A stretch of DNA of 64,000 nucleotides from positions 407,384 through 471,383 of the forward strand of contig NZ_JAVAMB010000002.1 of NCBI RefSeq assembly GCF_030730925.1, given 5' to 3'. The first letter of the stretch is position 1. Every line of letters begins with the position of its first letter. Under the pieces are notes generated by a model. That model was not told the DNA's origin. It made no database searches and saw only the letters and a program-made list of their open reading frames with translations. Source of the DNA: Flavobacterium sp. DG2-3. GTDB taxonomy: Bacteria; Bacteroidota; Bacteroidia; Flavobacteriales; Flavobacteriaceae. Shown here one piece after another: positions 9,078 to 17,514 of this stretch. The position numbers and the translations under genes are program-made.

Positions 9078-9488
9078 TCAGATTAACGTTCTGTCGCTAT
9101 CACTTATAGGCAAATCGTTAATGCTGGCATATCTTTTTCTCATTAATCCATCTTCATCAAATTCCCAATTTTCATTTCCGTAAGCTCTAAACCATTGTCC
9201 ATCTGCATTTCGATATTCATACACAAACCTCACAGCAATGCGGTTATCAGAATGTGCCCAATATTCCTTTTTCAGCTTATAATCAAGTTCTTTCTTCCAT
9301 TTATTAGACAGAAAATCAATAATTTCTTCGCGGCCGTTTATAAATAAGTGACGATTTCTCCATTCGCTATTTATGGTGTAAGCCTGAGCTACTCTTTCAG
9401 GATCCCGGCTATTCCAAGCATCTTCGGCTAACTGTATTTTTTCCAGAGCTGTTTCTAGTGTAAATGGTGGTATTGGAAATTTTTTCAT
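9078..9488 (-). CDS. DUF1348 (NTF2/SnoaL-like) protein
   Basis: This 136-residue protein has the compact DUF1348 pattern: [17 protein letters not shown] near residues 21-37, [15 protein letters not shown], and the C-terminal [22 protein letters not shown]. The fold is an NTF2-like cone with a central pocket, and relatives are often small hydrolases or isomerases of unknown substrate. It is the promoter-proximal gene of a four-gene unit with two alpha/beta hydrolases and a TSUP permease, which suggests breakdown or detoxification of one small organic molecule. A 471-base intergenic region separates it from a divergent AraC gene. Confidence 0.88.
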   Translation of the reverse strand: MKKFPIPPFTLETALEKIQLAEDAWNSRDPERVAQAYTINSEWRNRHLFINGREEIIDFLSNKWKKELDYKLKKEYWAHSDNRIAVRFVYEYRNADGQWFRAYGNENWEFDEDGLMRKRYASINDLPISDSDRTLI

Positions 9489-9959
9489 GTCTGAGTTATT
9501 TATTGGTTATTTGATATCGACGGAAGCAGTGCTTTATACATAAATTATTGAGGCTCAGAAATAATGAGCAACTCAAATCATTTATTTATCTGAAGCAAAA
9601 TTATAGCTGTAGAAAGATTTACTAACTGTGAAAAAATCACTAAAAATTATAATAATCCAAGATTTGTGTTCTTTTTACAATTTTCAAGAAAAGGTTGTTT
9701 CCTTTTAGAAGTAATTAACTCACTTTAAAAAGATTAAAAAAATAGCAGAATAGAAATTACCTGATTTTTGCTTTATTTAAGAAACAGACTACAAGGGCTT
9801 TTGTATGTCTATTAAAAAAGTATCCACAGAGGTTAAAATCTTTAAATTTTATAATTTTAAGTCCGAATTGATACCTGCCTATCTTTATTTTTTTACGCAA
9901 CTTTGAAAAAAATAACAACGCAATTTTCGGCTTAAAAAATTGTATATAAGCACATTAGA
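9489..9959. other. Divergent intergenic region without a gene
   Basis: A very AT-rich region between the DUF1348 operon (leftward) and the AraC regulator (rightward). It must hold both promoters. I found no open frame worth reporting, no convincing palindrome and no terminator. CAACTTTG at about 9898-9905 is only a near match to the Bacteroidota TAnnTTTG -7 element for the AraC gene. Confidence 0.5.
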
Positions 9960-10898
9960 ATGATACCGCAATTAACCACTTTAAGTAAACTAAATGATTG
10001 TCTGGCATTTATGAAGCTGCCGGAGAATTATCTCAACAATATAGACTTTGTTGTTTTGAAGTTACATGAAATGGGAATACATACTCCTTGCCAATCACCT
10101 ACTTTTCGACCAGATTTTTATAATCTTACCATTGTTGTAAGCGGATCAGGCACTTGCATAGTTGGCAATGAAACTTTTGAACTTAGTTCTAATCATATAT
10201 TTATTTCTAAGCCAGACTCCTTCTTATCCAGCAGCTGGAGCAATATAACCAAGGTTTACAATATCTGTTTTAGTAAAGATTTTGTTTTAGAATATTTACC
10301 CGAAGGCATCGACGCAATACTAGATTCAGATAAGAGTAATGGTTATATTGAGCCCCTAACAAAAGAAACTATGCTCTATTTTGAGGAAACCTGCCTTGAA
10401 ATCCATGCGCTTTCAAATTCTGTTTTATCCTATAAACAAGAACTTATTTCTAATCTTACTCTTAATCTTTTGTTTTTAATACAATTGCAATCACAGGAAA
10501 GAAAAAAACAAGAAACCAGAACCAATAAATATCCCCCGATTGTAACCGCTTTTCGTCAGAACCTTGAAGAAAATTTTAATAGTCTCCTAAAAGGGAAAAA
10601 TGCTTCTATCATGCGTACCAAAGAACATGCAAAGCTGCTAAATCTAAATGAAAATCATCTTTGTAAAGTAGTAAGCAATTCTACAAACAAAACTATTAAT
10701 GATTGGATCAACGAGAAACTCATTGATGAAATAAATTATCTTCTCAAACATTCTGATAAATCGATCAAAGAAATTGCTGGATTATTTGCTTTTAATGATA
10801 TCAATTCTTTTTACAGCTATTTTAAGTCTCATACTTTAATTGCTCCAAGTGCTGTTAGGAAAGAATTTTTAATAAATAATTCTAATCACAAAACATAG
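9960..10898 (+). CDS. AraC-family regulator (paralog of the gene at 12052)
   Basis: This 312-residue regulator has an N-terminal cupin-like sensing domain (about 30-185), with SPTFRPDFYNLTIVVSGSGTCIVGNETFEL giving the typical beta-sandwich opening. The C-terminal AraC domain has two helix-turn-helices (about 205-300), the second around IKEIAGLFAFNDINSFYSYFKSHT. It shares its layout and many segments with the gene at 12052 on the other strand. Divergent placement next to the DUF1348/hydrolase/TSUP operon suggests it activates that operon; the ligand is unknown. Confidence 0.88.
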   Translation: MIPQLTTLSKLNDCLAFMKLPENYLNNIDFVVLKLHEMGIHTPCQSPTFRPDFYNLTIVVSGSGTCIVGNETFELSSNHIFISKPDSFLSSSWSNITKVYNICFSKDFVLEYLPEGIDAILDSDKSNGYIEPLTKETMLYFEETCLEIHALSNSVLSYKQELISNLTLNLLFLIQLQSQERKKQETRTNKYPPIVTAFRQNLEENFNSLLKGKNASIMRTKEHAKLLNLNENHLCKVVSNSTNKTINDWINEKLIDEINYLLKHSDKSIKEIAGLFAFNDINSFYSYFKSHTLIAPSAVRKEFLINNSNHKT

Positions 10899-11025
10899 TT
10901 AAGACCAAATAAATCATTATAAAAACTATTTAAAAAAATTCATGACAATTCTTCCCTTTTCTAACCAAACTGCCTCACAATCTTTAATCTTTATACAATT
11001 ATTAAATATTAAAATTATTTAGAAA

Positions 11026-11967
11026 ATGGAAAAAGACAAAAAACCAAAATTCACTGATTTTTACGAAACTGTAGAAATCATGGGAAATGACGGGTTATCA
11101 AATGGCCATTTGGGAGATGAAGAATTTTCTTTTGTAAACTCACGTTTACTGCACAGAGACCACACCTTTCCGTGGAGTACTCCTTTATTTTATACTACCT
11201 TTTTTTCAATAGGATTTCTTATAGAAGCTCACGGACAAATTATTGTCGACAAGCAGCAGTTTACAGTCAAACCGGGAATGTTTTTTGTAAACAAGCCTGG
11301 TGAATTACAGCAATTAACGTGGTATTCGGTTCAGGAATCTTATGGCTTATTGTTTACCGAGGAATTCATTTCTAAATATGCCGGAATATCAATTTATAAA
11401 ACGTTTCCTTTCTTGTTATTTGAAAGACAAGTTCCTCTGCAAACTTCTGTAGAATTTAGACTTGAACTTAAAAAAATTCTCCTTCTTATTGTTCAGGAAC
11501 TAGAAAGAGATTCTCCTTTACAGAAAAAAATATGCGCTAATTTATTGACCCGATTCTTATTAAAAATTAAGCAGGAGTATTGGGAAGGATATAAAATTCA
11601 TACTTCGCCAGACCGTAATCCAGACATTCTAAAAGATTTTACACAAAATTTAGAATATCATTATGATCAATTATTAAAAGGCAAAGTAAACAGAACGCTT
11701 TATATAAAAGATTATGCAGAAATGCAGCAGCTTCATGAAAATTATCTTTCTAGTGTGCTAAAAGAAAAAACAGGAAAAACAGGCGGACAATTAATAGCTG
11801 AAAAAACACTTAGCACTGCTAAAATTTTAATGGAAGATTCTCGTTTTTCAATAAAAGAGATTTCCTATATGCTGGGATTTTCATACATGTCTTATTTTAG
11901 TATATTTTTTAAGAAGCACACAGGGCTTTCTCCTGTGGAATATCGAAAAAAAAATCTCAAGATTTAA
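11026..11967 (+). CDS. AraC-family regulator
   Basis: A 313-residue AraC/XylS protein. Residues 20-190 are a cupin-type sensor (IDKQQFTVKPGMFFVNKPGE-like strands). Residues 205-310 are the DNA-binding domain, ending in the family signature IKEISYMLGFSYMSYFSIFFKKHTGLSPVEYRKK. It is less similar to its two AraC neighbours than they are to each other. It follows the AraC gene at 9960 by 127 bases and could be separately transcribed. No target can be assigned from the sequence. Confidence 0.88.
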   Translation: MEKDKKPKFTDFYETVEIMGNDGLSNGHLGDEEFSFVNSRLLHRDHTFPWSTPLFYTTFFSIGFLIEAHGQIIVDKQQFTVKPGMFFVNKPGELQQLTWYSVQESYGLLFTEEFISKYAGISIYKTFPFLLFERQVPLQTSVEFRLELKKILLLIVQELERDSPLQKKICANLLTRFLLKIKQEYWEGYKIHTSPDRNPDILKDFTQNLEYHYDQLLKGKVNRTLYIKDYAEMQQLHENYLSSVLKEKTGKTGGQLIAEKTLSTAKILMEDSRFSIKEISYMLGFSYMSYFSIFFKKHTGLSPVEYRKKNLKI

Positions 11968-12051
11968 GAAAAAGAAGCTTTCAGTATTATTGAGTAATAG
12001 ATTATCCCGCGCTTCGATTTAAATAATCATTCAAATTCTTTTTATTCTATT

Positions 12052-13029
12052 TTACCAACTCGGACGAATATTTACAACATCACCTTTATAAATATGTGTC
12101 AATTCATTTTGCGATGCATTAAAATCATTTCTTACTGAAATGGCTGTTTTACTAGTATGTTTTTTAAAAAAGCTGTAGAATTGTTTTAGTTCACGAAAAC
12201 CGTACAATTGAGCTATTTCGCTCATCGACTTATCTGTATTTTTAAGAAGATAGGTTATTTCATCAATCAATTTTGCATTTATCCATTGATTAATGGTTTT
12301 GCCTGAACTTTTACTTATTATTTTAGACAAATTATTTTCAGTAATGTTTAATAATTCTGCGTGTTCCCGAAGTCTCAATACGACATCTGTTTCACCAGAA
12401 ATAAGTCCGTTGAAATTCTGATCCAAATTTCTGCAGAAAGCAGTAAATATAACATCATGCTTTTCGTTCTGAATTGCCAATTCAACCGCATTTTGATGTT
12501 GTTGAATGAGCAAAAGAATATTGACAAGAAGGTTTGATATCATTTCGTATTTAAATGTAGTCATAGAAATTGCTTCTGCATAAATTTCCAGACAAATGTC
12601 TTCAAATCGTTTAATATCTTCTTGGTTAAATAAATAATTTAAGCCATTGCTGTTGTCCATTTCCAAAAATTCTTCCATTCCGAATGGCAGAATATCTGCA
12701 ATAAATTCTCTGCTAAAACTAATATTATAAACAGTCTTCATTTCGGTCCAGCCACTGGAGAAATAAATATCTGGACGCTTCATGAAAACATTACCAGGTC
12801 CTACTTCAAAAACTTCGTTGCCTGATACTAAAGTTCCAGCTCCATCGAGTACGATCATTAAGGTGTAAAAATCAGGCCTAAATGTGGGAGTTAAATAAGG
12901 CATTTCTAACCCCATTTCATGCACTTTTAAAATAGCAAAATCATCTGTTTCATTATAAGAATAAACAGGTAAGTTCATAAAAGCGAGCATGTCGCGCAAT
13001 TTTTTTAGATTTGTAAGTTCTGGTTTCAT
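12052..13029 (-). CDS. AraC-family regulator (paralog of the gene at 9960)
   Basis: This 325-residue protein aligns along its whole length with the regulator at 9960: LTNLKKLRDMLAFMNLP, then VHEMGLEMPYLTPTFRPDFYTL, then SNGLNYL. It thus has the same cupin-like sensor and a C-terminal AraC domain (SMSEIAQLYGFRELKQFYSFFKKHT). Two paralogs within 3 kb and in opposite orientation suggest a local duplication. Recognition helices differ (DINSFYSYF against ELKQFYSFF), so the pair may read different sites. Convergent with the AraC gene at 11026. Confidence 0.88.
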   Translation of the reverse strand: MKPELTNLKKLRDMLAFMNLPVYSYNETDDFAILKVHEMGLEMPYLTPTFRPDFYTLMIVLDGAGTLVSGNEVFEVGPGNVFMKRPDIYFSSGWTEMKTVYNISFSREFIADILPFGMEEFLEMDNSNGLNYLFNQEDIKRFEDICLEIYAEAISMTTFKYEMISNLLVNILLLIQQHQNAVELAIQNEKHDVIFTAFCRNLDQNFNGLISGETDVVLRLREHAELLNITENNLSKIISKSSGKTINQWINAKLIDEITYLLKNTDKSMSEIAQLYGFRELKQFYSFFKKHTSKTAISVRNDFNASQNELTHIYKGDVVNIRPSW

Positions 13030-13282
13030 TTTATTCGTTTCATCACTTATTTGACAAAAATAAAAGTAGAATAAATGTACTAAAATAACAGAAAATTACA
13101 AATGAAATAAAATCCTTTTTCGGCTCTATAAATCAAGTCATTCGTTTGTAAAATAATGAGATTCACTTTAAATCTGAACAAACTCTATCCTTCTAAAAGT
13201 CTGATGAAATAATATGAAATCCAAAAGTTAGCTACAAAACAAACTTTTATATTTGATGTCTGATATTTTCAGTAGAATTTGT

Positions 13283-13666
13283 TTATTTCACAAATCTACT
13301 GAACATCTCTTTGATTTCATCAAAATTATCTGGTTTCGAAATGTATTCAACAGAGATATCATTTTTTTTAAGCCAGGCATACATGAATTCTTCAGGAGGA
13401 GTAGAAATTAAAACTACTTCTATCTGCTCAAATTTCTTTTCTGATTTCATCTGCTTTAGAAAATCGAGTCCGTTTATCATAGGCATATTATAATCCAAAA
13501 AGATAAGATCAGGAAGCTGTTCTGCATTTCTTAATTCTGCAAGAGCGATTTTAGGATTTGATACGGTACGATATACAGCATTTGTCTGCATTGAATTCAG
13601 AGCTTCTAAAAACAATTCGGTATCGTCAATATCGTCATCTACAAGAAGGATATTTTTGTAACGCAT
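13283..13666 (-). CDS. Single-domain response regulator (CheY/Rcp1-like)
   Basis: The 127 residues are one receiver domain with no output domain. The acidic pocket is DDD at 10-12, the phosphoacceptor is Asp58 in LIFLDYNMP, the switch Ser/Thr is in LISTP at about 88-89, and Lys111 is in ISKPDNF. The LDYNMP form and stand-alone layout match the Rcp1-like regulators common in Bacteroidota, which pass phosphate from hybrid or phytochrome-like kinases. No kinase gene is adjacent, so the partner is elsewhere. Monocistronic. Confidence 0.9.
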   Translation of the reverse strand: MRYKNILLVDDDIDDTELFLEALNSMQTNAVYRTVSNPKIALAELRNAEQLPDLIFLDYNMPMINGLDFLKQMKSEKKFEQIEVVLISTPPEEFMYAWLKKNDISVEYISKPDNFDEIKEMFSRFVK

Positions 13667-13882
13667 TTTATTCTTTTTATATTCTATAAAACTTATAATC
13701 AGGTTATTTACGTTTGTTTTTGTATAATGGTTTTTATTCTTATCCGAAAATTTTGTTAATCTTTTGGGTTTTGGTTGTTTGCGTAGTTTTTGTTAACGTA
13801 TCGCTTGTGACCTATCCGTCTCGTCCTGAAAAAAGTTGTAATAATAATTACCGTTTTCTTTAAGAACTTCCTGGTCAAAAAT

Positions 13883-14308
13883 TTACTTTAAGAACCCTTT
13901 AATAATTCTATCTAATTCTTCTTTTTCTTCTATATCTCCATTAACACTGTCCATTTCTCTTTTTAATTTAAACCAATGAGGATCAGTAGCTCTAGTTGTG
14001 TAATTCCATATCATTTCCATGTCGTTTACGTATTTAAACTTAATGTAGATATTCCCATTTTTCATAATATATTCTTGCCCCGATCGCTCTAAAACATATC
14101 TTATATTTTTATAATAATTTTGTGAGACTTCATTAGGACTTGCAATTCTATACAATTGATTATGAAATAAATTTGAAAAAAAAACAGGACGATTTATGAC
14201 CTCCCTTGGAAGAACTGGCCGAAGTTTTACATATCTATTTTGCCAATAATAATGAGCTGAAAATAAAAAAATAACGCTTCCTAAGATTATATATATCTTT
14301 TTTTTCAT
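13883..14308 (-). CDS. Membrane-anchored hypothetical protein
   Basis: A 141-residue protein with one N-terminal hydrophobic helix (about 4-21) followed by a soluble, probably periplasmic, domain with several aromatic pairs (NYYKNIRY, WNYTTRATDPHWF). I do not recognise the family. It starts 3 bases after the stop of the 243-residue gene upstream, so the two are co-expressed and probably act together. A toxin/immunity relationship is possible from size and layout alone, but nothing in the sequence proves it. Confidence 0.6.
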   Translation of the reverse strand: MKKKIYIILGSVIFLFSAHYYWQNRYVKLRPVLPREVINRPVFFSNLFHNQLYRIASPNEVSQNYYKNIRYVLERSGQEYIMKNGNIYIKFKYVNDMEMIWNYTTRATDPHWFKLKREMDSVNGDIEEKEELDRIIKGFLK

Positions 14309-14311
14309 TTC

Positions 14312-15043
14312 TTATCTCAATTTAAGATTTATCTCTCCAGAAGAATTCATTTGAAAAGTTTTATTGAAATTTTGTTGCCACTCTCCTCTCATTTCATAAG
14401 GTCTTGCCCCGCAGTATTTTTCTACTAATAAGGCATCTGAATCATTAATAAACCCAATACTTGGCACGTAAGCATTAGCTCCCTTATGCCAATCATATCT
14501 GTCCCACCATTTGTGGATTATCTTTCCAGATAAAATAAAACTATTTTTTTTCTTCGTCACAGTAAAATAACAGGTTGAAGTTATTGTACTTGTTCCGCAC
14601 ACATAATACAATTCACGAAAAATGCCTCCTGTAAATATTTTATCAAAATGAGTAATATATGTGCGAGCTTTTTCGCTCGTTAAGGTGTTAAGAAAAATCA
14701 CAAACTCTGGATCATTTTCGAAACGCTCCAGATTCGCTCTTTCCGCCACAATAACTTCATTATTGCCTCTCAGCCAATGAAAATCTATATTTTTTGTAAA
14801 ACCACTGCCATCCAACCACCACTGAAGACAATCTGCAGCCATATTGAAATTTCGTTGTCTAGCTTTCTCAACCATTTCAAGATAATTCTTTTTTAACATG
14901 AAGGCTTTGTCTCTTTCATTTAATTGTATATAAAAAGCTTTTGCATGTGGGTTTCCCTGCTGATTCCAAAAAGGATCTCCAAATAAGTTTTTATATTCCG
15001 AAGGCTCTAAACTGTTTTTTGTTTTAATTATTTTATTGTCCAT
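14312..15043 (-). CDS. Hypothetical protein, Trp/His-rich C-terminal domain
   Basis: This 243-residue protein has no signal peptide or membrane helix. Conserved-looking blocks are CLQWWLDGSG (about 68-77), IIHKWWDRYDWHKGANAY (about 175-192) and YCGARPYEMRGEWQQ near the C-terminus. Such Trp/His/Asp-rich blocks often mark effector-like or polymorphic-toxin domains, but I cannot name the family. It is the first gene of a tight pair with a membrane-anchored protein 3 bases downstream. Both are downstream of no other gene on this strand. Confidence 0.6.
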   Translation of the reverse strand: MDNKIIKTKNSLEPSEYKNLFGDPFWNQQGNPHAKAFYIQLNERDKAFMLKKNYLEMVEKARQRNFNMAADCLQWWLDGSGFTKNIDFHWLRGNNEVIVAERANLERFENDPEFVIFLNTLTSEKARTYITHFDKIFTGGIFRELYYVCGTSTITSTCYFTVTKKKNSFILSGKIIHKWWDRYDWHKGANAYVPSIGFINDSDALLVEKYCGARPYEMRGEWQQNFNKTFQMNSSGEINLKLR

Positions 15044-15149
15044 GAATCAACTATTAATGCTGTGATGTTAAACATAACAAATAAAACTAAGAATAAAGCT
15101 GTTAAAAAAATAATTTAACACAACTCGAAGAAAGAATGATGAAAAAAAA

Positions 15150-15173
15150 ATCCCATTTCTAACGAAATGGGAT
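15150..15173 (-). terminator. Terminator after the amino acid permease
   Basis: A 10-bp perfect stem, ATCCCATTTC with GAAATGGGAT, and a 4-base loop. On the minus strand it is followed by a run of about nine U, copied from the A-run at 15142-15150. It lies 12 bases after the permease stop. Confidence 0.9.
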
Positions 15174-15184
15174 GTTAAAACTAC

Positions 15185-16609
15185 TTATCTTTTATTTTTA
15201 AAAACCTTATAAAACACAAAAAGAATTACCAGCCAAATCGGAATTAATTCTACAGATATTTTCATATTAGTCATCCACATAATGACTAAAATAGCTAATA
15301 AGAATATGAAACAGATATAGTTGCTTACGGGATAAAATATAGAAGCAAACTTCGTTTTGGTGTTTTCTCTGTCTTTTGCACGTCTAAATTGCAGATGCGT
15401 ATACGAAATCATAACCCAATTAATAACCAGACAAGACACTACTAAAGACATTAAAATACCAAAAGCTTCTTCTGGCATTATTTTATTAATTAAAATACAA
15501 ATCGCGGCAAAACAAGAAGAAATTAAAATAGCATTAACGGGTACCGAATGTTTGTTCAGTTTCTTTAAAAACTTAGGCGCACTCCCCTGATCTGCTAATC
15601 CAAATAGCATGCGCGAGTTGCTGTAAACACTACTATTGTATACTGATAAAGCAGCGGTTAGTACAATTAGATTCAAAACATTGGCAATGAGACTTGTAAA
15701 AAATATTTTGTTACCAAAAAGCTCAAATTCCATTCCGTTTAAATTTTGAAAAACCATTACAAACGGACTGCTGTCTGTTGTAATTTGCTGCCAAGGTGAC
15801 AATGCAAATAAGATAACCAATGCGCCAACATAAAATATCAGAATTCTATAAATAACCTGATTGGTTGCTTTTGGAATGTTTTTTTCTGGGTTCTCAGCTT
15901 CAGCAGCGGTAATTCCGATTAGTTCTAAACCGCCAAAAGAAAACATAATTAAAGCCATGGCAGACAATAAACCTTGGAAGCTTCCATTTGCATTTTTTTC
16001 GAAGAAACCTTTCGGAAAGAAACCTCCATCGTTATATAAATTATGGATCGAAGCATGCTCTCCTCCTGTTCCGCTTATCAGCAGATATGTTCCAAAAAGA
16101 ATCATGGCAATAATAGCAACCACTTTTATGATGGAAAACCAAAATTCAGTTTCTCCGTACACTTTTACCGACGCAAAATTCAACGCATTAATAACCAGAA
16201 AGAAAAATAAACTGGATGCCCACAGCGGAATTTCAGGCCACCAAAACTGCACATAAACCCCAATCGCTGTAAGTTCGGCCATACTGACTAAAATATACAG
16301 AATCCAATAATTCCAACCCGATGCAAAACCTGCAAAAGAACCGCAATACTTATAGGCAAAATAGCTAAAACTTCCTGAAACAGGTTCTTCAACCACCATT
16401 TCGCCAAGCTGTCTCATAATAAAAAAAGCGATAATTCCGGCAATGGCATAGCCTAAGATAACAGATGGTCCCGCTAATACGGCTGCTGGACCAATGCCGA
16501 GGAAAAGACCTGTTCCTATAGATCCGCCTAAGGCAATTAACTGGATGTGACGGTTCGTTAGTCCGCGTTTAAGCTGATTCTCTTCTGCAGCATCATGATT
16601 ATTTTTCAC
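15185..16609 (-). CDS. Amino acid permease (APC superfamily, AroP/ProY-like)
   Basis: A 474-residue transporter with about twelve membrane helices. It has the APC signature at the first helix (RHIQLIALGGSIGTGLFLGIG, residues about 20-40), then AGPSVILGYAIAG and the helix-3 region PVSGSFSYFAYKY. The EAENPEKNIPKATNQ segment after helix 6 is also diagnostic. Members are proton-coupled amino acid uptake systems of the inner membrane. Substrate class (aromatic, proline or GABA) cannot be separated by eye. It stands alone with its own terminator. Confidence 0.92.
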   Translation of the reverse strand: MKNNHDAAEENQLKRGLTNRHIQLIALGGSIGTGLFLGIGPAAVLAGPSVILGYAIAGIIAFFIMRQLGEMVVEEPVSGSFSYFAYKYCGSFAGFASGWNYWILYILVSMAELTAIGVYVQFWWPEIPLWASSLFFFLVINALNFASVKVYGETEFWFSIIKVVAIIAMILFGTYLLISGTGGEHASIHNLYNDGGFFPKGFFEKNANGSFQGLLSAMALIMFSFGGLELIGITAAEAENPEKNIPKATNQVIYRILIFYVGALVILFALSPWQQITTDSSPFVMVFQNLNGMEFELFGNKIFFTSLIANVLNLIVLTAALSVYNSSVYSNSRMLFGLADQGSAPKFLKKLNKHSVPVNAILISSCFAAICILINKIMPEEAFGILMSLVVSCLVINWVMISYTHLQFRRAKDRENTKTKFASIFYPVSNYICFIFLLAILVIMWMTNMKISVELIPIWLVILFVFYKVFKNKR

Positions 16610-16764
16610 AGATTAGATTTTTAGGATTTAAATGTATTTGGAAATGTATAATCAGCGAAGATAAGTTAAAAAAGGAATCGCGCAAAGCATCATTTTGTCG
16701 GATCTATCAGAATTGAATATAAAAATTGAAGTTTTCAGGGTTAATCTGCACTTTTATAAAAAAA

Positions 16765-16790
16765 TAAAACCACTCCTAAGAGTGGTTTTA
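16765..16790 (-). terminator. Terminator after the outer-membrane beta-barrel gene
   Basis: An 11-bp stem (TAAAACCACTC with GAGTGGTTTTA) and a 4-base loop, 27 bases beyond the stop of the gene at 16817. A-rich sequence beyond the left arm provides U residues on the minus strand. Confidence 0.8.
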
Positions 16791-16816
16791 CCAATAGAAA
16801 GAATCATACTAATTAC

Positions 16817-17458
16817 TCAATTCAAAAAATAACCTATCGTTATTTGAAAAACTCTATTTTTCATATCGTTATTGATAAAATAACTAACATCACTTTCTTT
16901 AAAAACATTTGAATACGACAGATTATATCTTGCATCTGCATAAAATTTATCTCTGAATTGGTATCCCAAACCGAAGTTTACCGAAGTATCTATTCCACTT
17001 GAGTATTTTTTCAGATTCATATTCTCTTTGTTATCATATCCTAAGAAATTATCTTGGTATTCATTATTTGCTTTTAAAAGAATGCCAATTTGAGGTCCCG
17101 CCTGTACGCTTAAACCTTTTGCAACATAATATTTCAACATTACAGGAATGTTTAAATAGTTTAGTTTAATCGTACTTTTAAAATTAGAATTGCTTACCTC
17201 TGCATCAGAATAAGAAAATTTAGATCCCTGCTGGCTGTATAATAATTCCGGCTGTACGGAGAATTGCTTTGCAAGTGGAATTTCAACCATTAAACCTGCG
17301 GTAAATCCTGTTTTGTCTGATGAATTTAATTCGCTTTCATCAACGCTAAGGTTTGCCATATTTAAACCCGCTTTTATTCCTAGTTTCACTTTTTGATCCT
17401 GAGCTATAGCTGCCCCGCTTAGGAATAATGCGCATAAAACTAACATTGTTTTTTTCAT
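16817..17458 (-). CDS. Outer-membrane beta-barrel protein (PorT/OmpX-like)
   Basis: This 213-residue protein has a signal peptide (1-19, ending AIAQ) and then a porT-type outer_membrane_beta-barrel domain: KLGIKAGLNMANLS, FTAGLMVEIPLAKQFSVQPELLYSQQGSK, LNIPVMLKYYVAKGLSVQAGPQIGILL. Strands alternate to the C-terminal FQITIGYFLN. These eight-stranded barrels are abundant in Bacteroidota; most have no proven function. It starts 57 bases after the end of the giant metalloprotease gene, on the same strand, separated by a hairpin. Confidence 0.88.
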   Translation of the reverse strand: MKKTMLVLCALFLSGAAIAQDQKVKLGIKAGLNMANLSVDESELNSSDKTGFTAGLMVEIPLAKQFSVQPELLYSQQGSKFSYSDAEVSNSNFKSTIKLNYLNIPVMLKYYVAKGLSVQAGPQIGILLKANNEYQDNFLGYDNKENMNLKKYSSGIDTSVNFGLGYQFRDKFYADARYNLSYSNVFKESDVSYFINNDMKNRVFQITIGYFLN

Positions 17459-17478
17459 AGCCTTTTTGTTTTAAGAAT

Positions 17479-17503
17479 GGTAACTCCCAAAAAGAGAGTT
17501 ACC
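17479..17503 (-). other. Hairpin between the metalloprotease and beta-barrel genes
   Basis: GGTAACTC pairs with GAGTTACC (8 bp) around a 9-base loop, only 11 bases beyond the metalloprotease stop and 20 bases before the next start codon. It has no clear U-tract. It may be a weak terminator, a processing site, or a leader structure controlling the barrel gene. Confidence 0.45.
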
Positions 17504-17514
17504 TAATCTGTCTC

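Noticed and set aside
14312..15043. Certain toxin/immunity assignment
   Set aside because: Only layout and composition suggest it; no catalytic motif of a known toxin could be found.
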